From contig CM057826.1 of assembly GCA_030068075.1 (NCBI GenBank), forward strand, positions 35,142,211-35,206,210: 64,000 bases of DNA. Direction: 5' to 3'. Positions 35,087 through 46,212 of the stretch are shown here, one piece after another (positions within the stretch are counted from its first letter, which is position 1; every line of letters starts with the position of its first letter). A model generated the notes under the pieces. The model searched no databases, had not been told where the DNA came from, and saw only the letters and a list, made by a program, of their open reading frames with translations. This DNA comes from Paguma larvata. Taxonomy: Eukaryota; Chordata; Mammalia; Carnivora; Viverridae. A program made the translations under genes and the position numbers.

Positions 35087-35313
35087 TATTTACTTATTTG
35101 AGAGAGAGAGAGGGAGAGACAGAATACACACACTTGCTCACCTGTGCACAGGGAGAGGAAGGAAGAGAAAGAGAGAAAGAGGAAGAATCTCAAGCAGAGT
35201 CTGCACTGTCAGCCCAGAGCCTGACACAGGGCTGAAACTCATAAACTGCGAGATCATGACCTGAGTCGAAACCAGGAGTCAGAGGCTTACCCTAAAGAGC
35301 CACCCCGGTACTC
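35087..35313 (-). repeat. outer CAN-SINE of a nested pair
   Basis: Minus-strand copy, TATTTACTTATTTGAGAGAG to a degraded head CCACCCCGGTACTCC. The pair as a whole is bounded by CCATACAATGAAGTG (34864-34878) and CCATACAGTGAAATG (35314-35328). Confidence 0.85.
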
Positions 35314-35377
35314 CCATACAGTGAAATGTTACATATCAGAGAGAATAAATCCAAGCTATATCAATCCAATGGGTGGA

Positions 35378-35510
35378 GGGGCGCCTGGGTGGCTCAGTCA
35401 GTTAAGCATCCAATTCTTGGTCTCGGCTGGGATCTAATCTCAGGGTTGTGAGTTCAAACCCCGTGCTGGGCTCTGCTCTGGGCATGGAGACTACCTTAAA
35501 GAAAAAAAAC
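35378..35510 (+). repeat. short CAN-SINE
   Basis: GGGGCGCCTGGGTGGCTCAG head, GTTGTGAGTTCAAACCCCGT, GGCTCTGCTCTGGGCATGGA and a short A-rich tail, without a CT-rich section. Confidence 0.9.
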
Positions 35511-36607
35511 CTTAAACTCATTGATGAAACATTTGTCACTTCACAAATATTTGTGTGATTTGAGCATTAGTCAAGAGTATTATCTTGTATGTAAACAGCC
35601 TCATTAATCTTCCTGTTTTCAAGTTTGGGAATTACTTTCCTTGATATTTAATTATCAATGTGTCACTAATGTTATTAAGAACATTCTACCGAACTTCAGA
35701 TCATAACTTGGAGAATAATACAGGCACAAAAATTAGAATTAATATTTAGGAATGAGAGACAGATATCATCTCACCTGGAATAAATATAATAATGACACAA
35801 ATTCAATTTCTCTATTATTTATGAGCCGTGTTTTGTCTCAGGAAGATCTATCAGGGTTTTCATAATTGTGAAGATTTATGATGTATGTGTGTGCTGGTGC
35901 CTGTGTGTGCACAAGTACGTGTGTGCACAAATGTATGTGCGGAGGATTGAGTCTGACCTAGAAATCCCCGTATTGCCAGCCTCAGAACTGAAATTATATA
36001 TCAGATGTAAATACTGTTGACATAGCTCTCAGAGAAGCTAAGGAGAATATTCTCTCTCCCTCTATTAAATTTTAAGGTCAGATCCAGGAAAAAATTGTCT
36101 TGCAATAGAATGGGCTGTAGGGAGAACAAACACGTAGTTAGCCATAGACTTTCAAAATTCTAGATCTCTTTAAAAAAAAATTCTAGGTCTCTTTTGGTCA
36201 CTGATTGACCTTACTTCTCTGATCTTACTTTTGTGCGTCTCTTTTTTTTTTCTCTCTTATATAAAATATCTGGCATTTTATGTATAATTATGTAATCCAT
36301 ACCAATTATATTCATTTGCTACAAATAGTAGTAGAATTTGTTTTCCCAAGGCAACCCATGACTTAACATGTGCCCCAGAAATTCCCTCAGAGATAACAAA
36401 AGTTTCCTAGCACTACAAAAAACGAAACAAGATGTTTCCTCTGGTTTATTCTTGGTGGAAAAAGACGAACAAACTTAGATTCGTTGGGACCTGAAAGAAC
36501 CGAGAAAGTACACGCAGATGTACTTCCCCCAAAATGGTCACAGATTTTGAGGAGAGATGGTAGAAAGGAGAAGAAACATTCAGGTTTTACTAATGCTTGA
36601 ACTTTGC
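35511..36607. other. intergenic DNA, no gene seen
   Basis: A TG/CA-rich patch at about 35880-35940 is the only notable feature. Confidence 0.4.
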
Positions 36608-36835
36608 TTTTAAGTTTATATTTATTTTGTTTGCGAGAGAGCGAGAGAGAAAGAGAAAGAGACAGAGAATGTGCTTGCACATGAGTGGGGGAGGGGCAGA
36701 GAGAGAGAATCCCAAGTGGGCTTTGTGCTGAGAGCGTGGAGCCCAACACAGGGCTCAATCCCATGACCCTGGGATCATGACCTGAGCCGAAATCAAGAGC
36801 TGGATGCCCAACCAATTAAGCCACCCAGGTGCCCC
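36608..36835 (-). repeat. CAN-SINE
   Basis: Minus-strand full-length copy; GAGAGAGCGAGAGAGAAAGA run and head CCACCCAGGTGCCCC. Confidence 0.92.
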
Positions 36836-37393
36836 TGAAATTTTCTACTTAGTTAGGGCCATGCAGTTTATCTCAGAACTATATGAAATGACTTTACCAA
36901 ATTCTAGTACAATTCTATTTTAAGGAAATAAAATATTTACAAGACTCTTCATGGATAAATTTTGATATGCAAAAATTATAAATTAAGTAGTATTTGTTTA
37001 CTTTCAAATGGACTTAACATAATATTTAAAAAAATTATTTAACTTATAAAAATTAAATCTCCATTGAAACTTCAAGGTGAACATTTATTGCTTAAGGCAA
37101 TGTTCAACTGTATTTGAAATAAAATTTATATTAATTTATATCTTGCATACATAAAATGGTGTTATGGTGATTTTTTTGTTTTGTTTTCATTTTTAACTAA
37201 GGCTTGAGTTCCAAATGTGATTGAAGCAGAATCTTAATACTGATCCTTATTGATGAATATTCATGAATATTCTGAAGTGTGCAACTTGGTAGTTTAATGA
37301 AGTAGTGTAGATGGGCTTATGGCGGAAATAAAATTTAATAGTAACATCAAAAGAAATTTAACATGTGCCTTCATAGGAGATGTCAATTCTTTT

Positions 37394-37502
37394 TTTTTAA
37401 GACTTTATTTTTAAGTAATCTTTACATCCAATGTGGGGCTTGAACTCACAACCCCAAGATCGAGAGTCATTTGCTCTGCAACTGAGCCAGCCAGGCGCGC
37501 GT
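37394..37502 (-). repeat. short CAN-SINE with perfect target duplication
   Basis: AAGACTTTATTTTTAAGTAA, GGGGCTTGAACTCACAACCC and GAGCCAGCCAGGCGCGC. AGATGTCAATTCTTTT at 37378-37393 and 37503-37518 match exactly. Confidence 0.94.
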
Positions 37503-37518
37503 AGATGTCAATTCTTTT

Positions 37519-38474
37519 AAAGAAAAAAATACCTAGTTACCAAATATTATTAGTTTGAAGCAGTGAACTCCTTTCCCAAAGTAATCCACGAGGAAAGTTT
37601 TTTCTTTCTCTCCTGAACACCACCACCAAATTTCCCCCAGACTTGGAAGGAAAATTATCTTACAGCTACAAATGCTCAATTGGCTTCTAGAGTTTTCCGA
37701 TCCAGGGTATAGAACCCACTTCATGTGCCTTCCCAGATTCCCACATTCACATCTGTCCACCCAGACTTGGACAGTTTGCTCATTAGAATGCTCTGCTGTC
37801 ACCATCGGTGCGTCATCCGCTCACACTGCTGGCTGTCTCAGCCCTCAGCTGGCCCAGCCCAGCCCTCATGCACTGTCCACAAGGTTGCTGCAGCAACCCA
37901 TGCTCCCAGGCCAAACCGAGAGGACCCACATGGCTCTGGTTCTTCCCATTATGTCCTCATTAAGATAACGTATCGTGCCATGGGGTGTGGAACAGGCCTT
38001 CCCCAGCACCTAATAACACAACTCAGAAGTGTGGGGGGCTTCATGTCCCATGGACAAACTGAAACTAATTAGCCTCAGGAAAATGGAAAGAGCCCTCAGT
38101 TAAACTCCTCTCCTATCCTTCTCTCTTAGACTGTTCCAAGTGGCAGGGGTTTCTTAAGACCCTCTTCAAAGACTTCCTTACTGATGCAAGAAACACACTG
38201 TGCTTTCAAAATTCTGAAGCTGTGACCTGCTGGGCCGCATATCACCTACCTTCCTTACTCTTGCTATCCTGGCATTAACTCTCCCAATAAAGTCTTAGGA
38301 CTCTGGGCTTTGACTCAGGCTCTATTTTTCAGGGAACTTTAGTACATCCTCTTTGGGACATATCTAATCTTAAGCCAGTAAAAAACCTAAAATGCTATGA
38401 TAGTAATTTAAAATCTTTCTTAAAATTCCCTTGAATATCCATTGTTAATACTCTTTACAACAACATGCCAAATT
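37519..38474. other. intergenic DNA with an unassigned moderate-GC block
   Basis: Positions about 37720-38340 are more GC-rich and end with a CCAATAAAGTC poly(A)-signal-like motif (38285) followed by GGACTCTGGGCTTTGACTC, which could be the end of an old LTR or transcript. Frames of about 98 and 115 codons overlap in different phases and show no domain. Not assigned. Confidence 0.3.
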
Positions 38475-38496
38475 AATAATAATAATAATAATAATA
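38475..38496. repeat. (AAT)n microsatellite
   Basis: About seven uninterrupted AAT units. Confidence 0.9.
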
Positions 38497-38747
38497 GGGC
38501 AGAGATCTGAATGCCCATAAATTAATACAGATCAGGTGATCCTATTTTTTTCATAACTCTGTGCCATGTAATGTAAAATACTAATAACTACTATTAAAAA
38601 CTTCAGTCGGGACTGATAAAGGATAATAAAAAGTGAGTATTTTTAAAGAAATATGGGAAACATATTTAGTTTACTATAGAAAATAGATCTTATGAACAAT
38701 AACGATGAACATTAATAAAAACAAATTTGTTCAGTTTCTTTACAGTG

Positions 38748-39600
38748 AACGGAATTGAGGTATAATTTATATACAATACAATGCACCCATTTTAAGTACA
38801 CAGTTCAGTTAGTTCTGACAAATATCGGTACCAATATTACCACCATCACAATCAAGATTGGGAATATTTGCATCACCCCAAATAGATCCCTCATGACCCT
38901 TTGCAGCAAAAATTTCCCACCCTTCTCTTCGGGCAACCACTAGCCTCATCATCTTTTGCTTTCTGTCACTATAGAGTAATCTTGTCCCTTCTTGAATTTC
39001 TTTTAAATGGAATCATTATACACACATATTTTGTGTGTATGTGTTTGCCAGGCTTCTCTCTCTCACCGTGTTTTTGAGGTTCATTTATATAGTTCCGTGT
39101 ATAAGTGGTTTATTATTTCTTCTTGCTGAGGATTATGTCGTTTTATTTATATACCACATGTTAATGGACCTTTGCATTATTTTTCATTTTCGCCTATTAC
39201 TAATACAGCTGCTATGAATATTTGTACGCAAGCTTTCTGTAATTACATCTTTTCATGAATTTTGGGTAAATATCGAATAATGGCATTGCTGTATCATAGG
39301 GTAAGTGTATGTTTAACTTTATAAGAAACTACGGAATTATTTTCTAAAGGAGTTGTACCCATAAGCACGTGCCAGGCTTCCAGTGTTCCATATCCCTCCC
39401 AGAAGTTGACATGATCAGTCTTTATAATTGTAGCCAGTTTCGTGGGCAGTGTTATCTCCTGGCACTTTTAACTTGCGCTTCCTTGCTGTGTAATGGGATT
39501 GAGCATCTTTTCATGTGCTTATTTACCGTGCTCTGTCCTTTCGTGCAAATCTTTTATTCATTTTTATTGGTGTTTGTCTTCTCATTCACTTTTCAACAGT
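38748..39600 (-). repeat. old L1M 3' region, antisense
   Basis: GAATTGAGGTATAATTTATA, CACCCATTTTAAGTACACAG, GGAATATTTGCATCACCCCA, TAAATGGAATCATTATACAC, GCTGCTATGAATATTTGTAC, GTTGACATGATCAGTC and GAGCATCTTTTCATGTGCTT occur in the usual antisense order of old mammalian L1 3' UTRs. Confidence 0.8.
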
Positions 39601-39789
39601 GAAAAGCCTTCAGAATCCACTCAGGGGTCCCTTGGTTTGCAAATATGCTAGGGCATTTTAATTAAATTCAGGAAAAAAGAACAATTAATTACCTCATATT
39701 CTGCTTTTATCTTCCTTCCTCAGGAAGCTCCAGCTAGTCTAGCCTTCTACCTGTTCTTAGAACAAGCCCAGTTCTTATCCCCGCCTCAC

Positions 39790-40145
39790 ATGCTCTAGCA
39801 AATAGCTCTGCTTGAAATTCTGCTTCCCTCTCCCCCTCATGAGACTGATCCTTCTCATCCTTCAACTCTTGGCTCAAATGTCACATTCTTACCAGTACCT
39901 TCCCCGACCACCCAATCTACACTAAACCCCTTTATGCCATTTCTCATCACAGCACCCTGTTCCATCACTTAGCATCAGCAATGAAATATTTTTATTTATT
40001 TCCCTACTTGCTTATTATTTTCCTCTACACTGACCTGTTCTTCCTTGAGAGCTGAGACCATGCCTAACCTGGGTTGGGTTTCCAGGGACCCTCTAGCACA
40101 TTGTGCAGAACAAAACTCACATTGGAAGTTGAATAAATATTTGCG
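39790..40145 (+). repeat. L2 3' end
   Basis: CCTTCAACTCTTGGCTCAAA, TGTCACATTCTTACCAGTAC, CCTTCCCCGACCACCC, CCTTGAGAGCTGAGACCATG and GTTGAATAAATATTTG: a clear L2 terminus. Confidence 0.88.
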
Positions 40146-40387
40146 GCTCAATTCATTAAGACCTCAGTTCTCCATGAGTTATTAAACTGGAAGGTCAGCA
40201 TATGTAGATCAATCATCCCCCCTACAGTTCCTGTTGAAGTTTGACACAGCTATCCATGATTCACAAATGGGGATATCCTTGGAATCTCTTTCTGTTTGAC
40301 ACTTTATCAGAAGATTCCTAGGATAAAAGAGGTTTCATGAGCTTTCCTAGACGACTGTGAGCAACTATGGGAATTCCAAGAAGCCAA

Positions 40388-40602
40388 TAGTATAGGGCCT
40401 GGGTGGCTCAGTCAGCTAAATGTCCACCTTCAGCTCAGGTCTTGATCTCATGTTTCATGGGTTCAAGCCCCATGTCGGGCTCTGTGCTGACAGCTCAGAG
40501 CCTGGAGCCTGCTTCATATTCTGTGTCTCCCTTTCTCTCTGCCCCTCCCCTGCTCATGCTCTTTCTCTCTCTCTCAAAAATTAATAAACATTAAAAAAAA
40601 AA
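40388..40602 (+). repeat. felid-type CAN-SINE
   Basis: Head lacks a few bases (AGGGCCTGGGTGGCTCAG); the core and CT-rich part are intact. AAGAAGCCA is duplicated at 40378-40386 and 40603-40611. Confidence 0.95.
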
Positions 40603-40914
40603 AAGAAGCCACAACACAGTACTTAGCTTTTTGGGACTCCACATCAATGCTGAAAATTTTAGAAGTTTACAGGCCTGAGAACTATCCTACAGGGATGCTC
40701 AGAATAAACAGGATTATCTAAGTTTATTGGGCTACTTTGGAGTTCACTGAGAATGTCGGCAAATCACACAAAAGGTAAACCATGCCCAATGGAAATAGCG
40801 TGGAATAGTAGGTAGCTTGGTGAGCACTAAGTCCGGTCCAGTGTTGTCGATCTGAAATGAAGGATCCATTTTTCCCAATCTCCTCATTCATGAATGAAGA
40901 AGTGAATGAACTCA

Positions 40915-41090
40915 TATGTGGGCTCTGGCTCTTAGTAATTATATAAATATTGCCAAGTTACTTAATCTCGATGTATTTTAGTTTCTTTATCTTTAAAGTG
41001 AGGATATAGTATCTAATTTATAAACTGTTTTCTGTATTAAGTAGAATGCTAATAGAGTTATTGGCATACATTAGAAATTATTATTTTTTA
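40915..41090 (+). repeat. MIR
   Basis: GTGGGCTCTGGCTCTTAGTA, GCCAAGTTACTTAATCTCGA, TTAGTTTCTTTATCTTTAAA and GTGAGGATATAGTATC follow MIR order. Confidence 0.75.
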
Positions 41091-41312
41091 TTTGTTTTCT
41101 ATTTTAATTCACTTCAGCTTACATATATTAGAAAGCAAACATTTCCCAAAGACATACTATATTCAGTTCTCTATTCAAATTGTACTTAATAAATATTTAC
41201 TGATAGCATTAAAAGCTTAATGGGCCTAGGAACAAATAGGTAGCAATTATATAATCTTGAGGCTGCAGCAGCAAATAAGAGAAAAATCTCATTATTAAAA
41301 AACAGGTGCCTA

Positions 41313-41535
41313 GGGGCACCTGGGTGACTCGGTCTGTTAAGTGTCTGACTTTGGGTCAGGTCATGATCTCACAGCTCATGTGTCCAAGCCCCACATCAGA
41401 CTCTCTGCTGTCAGTGCAGAGGCCACTTCTGATCCTCTGTTCCCTTCTCTCTCTTCCCCTCCCCTGGTTTTGTGCTCTCTCTCTCTCACTCTCTCAATAA
41501 AATAAAATAAACGTTAAAAACAAAACAAACAAACA
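41313..41535 (+). repeat. CAN-SINE with AAAC-rich tail
   Basis: GGGGCACCTGGGTGACTCGG head, diverged core, CT-rich run, AATAAAATAAAATAAACG then an (AAAC)n-like tail. Confidence 0.92.
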
Positions 41536-41547
41536 ACCCCCCCCAAA

Positions 41548-42050
41548 GATCCTAAATGCATATTACTAACTGAAAGAAGCCAATCTGAGAAGGCACATAC
41601 TGTATGATTCTGACATATGATGTTTGGGAAAAGGCAAAACCATGAAAACAATAAAAAGATCAGTGGTTGCAGGGGTGACAGGGAAAGGAGACATGAACAG
41701 GCAGAGCACTGAGGATTTTGGGGCAGTAAAAATACTCTGTGTGATATTATAATCATAGATGTATGTCATTCTATATTTGTCCAACCCTACAGAATGTACA
41801 GCATCAAGAATAAACATGTTGTGTGGTTAGCTATGGACTTTGTGTGATTATGATAGATCAATTCTATGGACTTCGTGTGATCACAGTGTACTGATGTAGG
41901 TTTATCCTTGGTTTAAAAACATATATCATTCTGGTGAGGGGCGTTAACGGTGGGAGCAGGAGGTATACAAGAAATCTCTGGACCTCCTTCTAAATGTTGT
42001 TGCAAGCCTAAAAGTACCTAAAATAGTCTTCTAAAAAAAGAATGAAAGGG
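41548..42050 (+). repeat. old L1M 3' end
   Basis: GTTAGCTATGGACTTTGTGT, TGTACTGATGTAGGTTTATC, ATCATTCTGGTGAGGGGCGT, GGAAATCTCTGG-like AAGAAATCTCTGGACCTCC and AAAATAGTCTTCTAAAAAAA are the ordered landmarks of old L1 3' ends. The second member of the series is partly duplicated (two GACTT(T/C)GTGTGAT segments). Confidence 0.65.
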
Positions 42051-42570
42051 CAGCAAAAGCAAAAATAAACAATTGGAACTACATCAAACTGAAATGCTTT
42101 TGTCTAGTGAAGGAATTCAGGGAAGGTGATCTGCTGTATGGGAGAAGATATTTGCAAACGATCTGATATCTGATAAGAGGTTGATATCCAAAATATATAA
42201 AGAATTCGTGCAACTCAATAACAAAACAACAACCCAATTAAAAAATGGGCAGAGGACCTGAGTAGATATTTTCCAAAGAAGACATCCAGATGGCTAACAG
42301 ACGCATGAAAAGATGCTCAACATCACTCATTATCAAAGAAATGCAAATCAGAGCCACAGTGAGATGCCACCTCTCACCTGTCAGAACGGCAACAGTCCAC
42401 ACTTGATCTTAGCCAAAAGGTCGAGAAGCGATGAGAATGGCGACAGTCCAAAAGACTAGAAAAAACAAGTGCCAGCAAACATGTAAAGAAAAGGGAATCT
42501 GCATGCACAGTTGGTGGGCATGTAAATTGCTGCAGCCAGACAGTATGGAAGTTCCTCAAAAAGTTAAAAA
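42051..42570 (+). mobile_element. L1 ORF2 3' part, first block (broken)
   Basis: Continuous L1 ORF2 3' sequence: GGAACTACATCAAACTGAAA, GATATCCAAAATATATAAAG, AAAAAATGGGCAGAGGACCT, TTTTCCAAAGAAGACATCCA, GAAATGCAAATCAGAGCCAC. It is split by the U2 fragment at 42399-42432 and by the SINE at 42584. Stops and frameshifts abolish the ORF. L1 ORF2 encodes the endonuclease/reverse transcriptase used in target-primed retrotransposition; only the region C-terminal to the reverse transcriptase is represented. Confidence 0.9.
42399..42432 (-). pseudogene. U2 snRNA 5' fragment (nt 1-34), tailless insertion
   Basis: On the minus strand, 34 bases starting exactly at the U2 5' end (ATCGCTTCTCGACCTTTTGG, then CTAAGATCAAGTGT). 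One difference from the conserved U2 sequence is seen, at nt 12 (A for G). AGAACGGCAACAGTCC (42383-42398) and AGAATGGCGACAGTCC (42434-42449) flank it as a 16-nt target duplication with two later changes. One extra base (42433) separates the U2 start from the second copy. There is no A-tail and no Sm-site or 3' stem-loop, so it cannot make a functional snRNA. Confidence 0.9.
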
Positions 42571-42583
42571 TAGAACAACCATA

Positions 42584-42708
42584 GGGGCACCTGATGGCTC
42601 AGTCAGCTAAGCATTTGACTCTTAACTTTGGCTCAGGTCATAATCTCACAGTTCGTAGGATCAAGCCCTGCATCAGGCTCTGTGCTGACAGTGTGGAGCC
42701 TGCTTGGG

Positions 42709-42750
<42 letters not shown>

Positions 42751-42827
42751 GCCCTTCATCCACTGGCTCATGTATGCACATATGTGTATTCTCTCTCTCT
42801 CGAAAATAAAATAAACATGAAAAAAAT
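42584..42827 (+). repeat. CAN-SINE inserted in L1
   Basis: GGGGCACCTGATGGCTCAGT head, a (CT)n run at 42717-42747 and an AAATAAAATAAACATG tail. TAGAACAACCATA (42571-42583) and TAGAGCAACCATA (42828-42840) bound it. Confidence 0.96.
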
Positions 42828-43382
42828 TAGAGCAACCATAAAATCCAGCAATTCCTCTTCTGGGTATTTATCTGAACAAAACAAAAACATTAATTCAAAA
42901 AGACATATGCACCTCCATGTTCACTGTAGCATTATTTACAATAGCCAAGGGAGGGAGGCAACCCAAGTGTCCATCAATGGATGAACGGATAAAGAAGACA
43001 TACAGATGAAATATTACTAAGCTAGAAAAAAAGAAAATGGAATCTTGCCATTTGTGACAACACAGATGGATCTAGAGGATAATATACTAAGTGAAATAAG
43101 TCAGAGAAAATTAAATACCATAAGATTTCACTTATATATGGAATTTAAAAAATAAAAACAAATGACAAACAAAACCAAAGCAGATTTATAGATACAGAGA
43201 GTGAACTGGTGGTTGCCAGAGAGGAGGGCGAGGTGAAAGGGATTAAAAAATACAAGCTTACAGTTATAAAATAAATAAATAAGGAGACTGTAATATACAG
43301 TGTAGGGAATATAGTCCATAATGTCGTGATAACTTTGTGTAGTGACCATGACAACTGTACCTGTTGAGATAGATGATCATTT
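42828..43382 (+). mobile_element. L1 ORF2 end and 3' UTR, second block
   Basis: TAAAATCCAGCAATTCCTCT, CTGTAGCATTATTTACAATA, GTGTCCATCAATGGATGAAC, then the 3' UTR: CAGAGAGTGAACTGGTGGTT and ATATAGTCCATAATGTCGTG. It continues the L1 begun at 42051. Confidence 0.92.
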
Positions 43383-43605
43383 CACAGTAAGGGCATCTGA
43401 CTAGCTTAGTCCATTGAGCTTCCAACTCTTAATTTCAGCTCCGGTCATGATCTCAGAGTCATGGGATCAAGCCCCACTTTGGGCTCCATGCCAAGTTTGG
43501 AGCTTGCTTAAGAGTCTCTCTCTCTCCTTCTGCCCCTCTCCCTTGCTCATGCTCCCTATCTCTGTCTCTCTCTCAAAAAAAAAAAAAAGGGAGAGAGAGA
43601 GAGAT
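43383..43605 (+). repeat. CAN-SINE inserted in L1 3' UTR
   Basis: Diverged head GGGCATCTGACTAGCTTAGT and a long A-run followed by a GA-run. ATGATCATTT is duplicated at 43373-43382 and 43606-43615. Confidence 0.92.
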
Positions 43606-43775
43606 ATGATCATTTAAATATATATAGCAATATATCAAAATAATGGGTTGTTGTGCACCTGAAACTAATATAATACTGTATATCAGTTATAATTCAATGA
43701 AAAAGAGAGGAAGGGAGGAAGGAAGGAAGAAAAGAAGAAAGAAAGAAAGAGAAAAAGGAAGAAAGAAAAGATGTA
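43606..43775 (+). mobile_element. L1 3' terminus and GA-rich tail
   Basis: GGGTTGTTGTGCACCTGAAA, CTAATATAATACTGTATATC, then an A-rich tail that has become a (GGAA)/(GAAA) run at about 43700-43772. Confidence 0.9.
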
Positions 43776-44599
43776 CAATAATTCGAGGAAAAATATTTTT
43801 CATAATTAATTTAATATAGCAGAGATTCAGACAAACTTGAAAAATAATTATTCCAAGATATTAAACATTCTCCAAAGAATAAGAAGATTATATAATTTGT
43901 GCTTGACTTAATAAAAGATTGTACACCACTTATTTGGCAGTATCATGACTTAGATATTACATTCTACATATATTTTCCAGACATTCAAATCTTTCTCCAT
44001 GAAATTTCCTTTTAAAATAACTTTGTCTAACTATACAATTAGAAACACTGATGCAAGTATTGTTACATAGCAACTGGTATCTGAGATTAACCAACCTGTT
44101 CAAAGTTAAACAAATTCCATCTTAGGTCTTTTAGGATAGGAAAGAAAAGAAATTTAACTAAAATAACTTCAAAATATCACATCTAAAATCAATGCATATA
44201 TGACTAAAGTCAGCACTTGTATGCAAATGAGTCAAGTCTTCCTGATCATGTATACTCCCTCCTCATGCCGACCATGTATACTTATTTATCTTGTCACCTT
44301 AAACTCAGCAGTCTAGAAGAAATGTCTTTATCTCTTCAAAAAAAGATTAATTTTCTCAATCAAAATCCATTTTTATTTTCTCACTCATCAAGACAGTCAT
44401 TTACCTTTCATTCCTTATTTGATTTCAAATCTCATGTCTAACCAGTTACAAGTTCTGAAATTTTTCTAGTGAGATAAAAATGATTGGCAGCTATTTCCTT
44501 TCTTAAGCCTCAACCCAGAGGCTACCCAGAAAGTGGAAAGGAAAGTCTAAATGTAACAACCACAGCTCAATCATTCGCTTATCATTGGAAGAAGAAGCC
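43776..44599. other. AT-rich intergenic DNA, no gene seen
   Basis: No recognised repeat or gene. Confidence 0.4.
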
Positions 44600-44800
44600 T
44601 CTGAATTTTAAAAATAGCCCTTGCCTGGAGTCCACTGATCAAAACGTATTCTTGTCTCAGCTACTAACTAGCCTTCTGACATCAAATAAGACACTTCCCC
44701 TCGCTTCAGTTACCGGATCTTCAAAATGGTGGGGAAGTGGGTGGTATTCTAAAATACCTTTCCATTCTAAAATTTTGTGTGATTCTCAATTTGTTCCTTT
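44600..44800 (+). repeat. possible MIR
   Basis: CTACTAACTAGCCTTCTGAC, then CTTCCCCTCGCTTCAGTTAC and TCTTCAAAATGGTGGGG resemble MIR core and downstream region. Diverged. Confidence 0.5.
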
Positions 44801-45004
44801 GTTTCCATTCCCACTGTAGCCAATCCAAATATAGGCATTCATTACTTCGTAGATGCTTACATTACTTCAAAAACCATTACAGCTCTTTGCCTAACATCTA
44901 TCTTTGACCTTACCAACAGATTTAACTTCCTAAAACACAATATTTTTTGTTATTTCCTTACCTGAATTGGCTAGCAGTGTTAATTAAAGTCAGATGCCAG
45001 ATCT

Positions 45005-45240
45005 TTCTGATCACCTGTGACTGAAATTTCTTGCTACACTCACCTCCCACATTCAACCTTTCTGCTTCAAGTCAAAAAAAAACCAGCACTAGACTTTCTC
45101 ATTTCTACTTTTTTGTCCATTTTATGTATACTAGTCTTCTCGACCTAGAATGTTCTCTTCATTTCTTGCTACCCACTGCTCATATTCCACATTCTCTAAA
45201 AAATCTACTCTGATTACCCCAAACTGAAACAATTTGTCTT
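45005..45240 (+). repeat. L2 fragment
   Basis: GACCTAGAATGTTCTCTTCA, CATTCTCTAAAAAATCTACT and CTGATTACCCC match the L2 segment upstream of its 3' end. Confidence 0.6.
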
Positions 45241-45929
45241 GCATCTGAACTCTCAGGTCAAGTGAAAAGAGTCTTAATGGGTTGGGTAGGAGAAGGGAAT
45301 TCTCAGGCCCTCAGGGATAGCGAGGCTTCCCAAGATGGGCGCCCATGTAGGAGGGGGATCACCATTGCAATTCTCTCTCTGCCATCCAGCGGAGGCATTT
45401 AAAAACAACAGTAACAACAATAAGTAGGTGCTCTCGCATAGACTGTTGGGGCCCTACCATCACCCATCTGTATGATGCATGTCAACAGCTGCTTACTGGA
45501 AGCACCTGGAATTCTCTGGCTGAGGGCTGCCTTTGACTCCCACGCAGACCAGACCACAAAGTTTCAGGGAACCAGTACTCCCAGGAGAAACCCTCAACAA
45601 ATGAAAGATAAGAGTTTGTGGTTATTAGTTTTATTGCCTTAGTTTTATTGCTCCTCAAGGGGCATAATTGTGAAAAGTATTTCACTCAGACTTTCAGAGG
45701 CCTCCAGGGGGGACCAACAGTAGTTATCACTATTGGTAACCCACACGGGAATATTCTCACTTTGCTTCCACTTTCTACACTTCCACATCAGTGCTTTGGG
45801 ACGTCAACTCCTATACAAACTCCTTGCACACCAATACTTGCCTTGCGGTCTGCTTCTGAGGGAAATGTACAGGTTTTCTATGTATTTCGTGTATCTTTTT
45901 ATGTTTGACTTGGTTTGATTTACATAATT
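45241..45929. other. intergenic DNA, no gene seen
   Basis: Moderate GC at 45250-45560. Frames of 67 and 96 codons on opposite strands lack any domain. Confidence 0.4.
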
Positions 45930-46212
45930 CAATCTTTTGAGGAAATTACAATTTCATTTATGCTTTCAAATTTGTTAATATATATTTATTCATTATGTTA
46001 TTTTATAAGTTAAAAAAGAACTTCAAATGTAGATTCAGTTTATGTCTTTCTCCTTCTTAATACTGTTTTTGCTTTTATTCTCTAGTTGTATTTACCACGC
46101 TTATGAGTATCTATTTTATTTGTCTTTTCAGTGAATTATCTCTTAGTTCATCGTTTCTGATTTTTGGTTGTTATTACTTCTGTTACTCTTATTTTCTATT
46201 TTATTAATTTTT

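Larger units (their letters stand above)
34800..35377 (+). repeat. L1M ORF2 3' fragment, interrupted by SINEs
   Basis: AAATTGTGATAGATCCATAC and AATGAAGTGG before the SINE pair, and GAAATGTTACATATCAGAGA after it, resemble the L1 segment near the end of ORF2. The SINEs at 34890-35313 split it. Confidence 0.5.
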
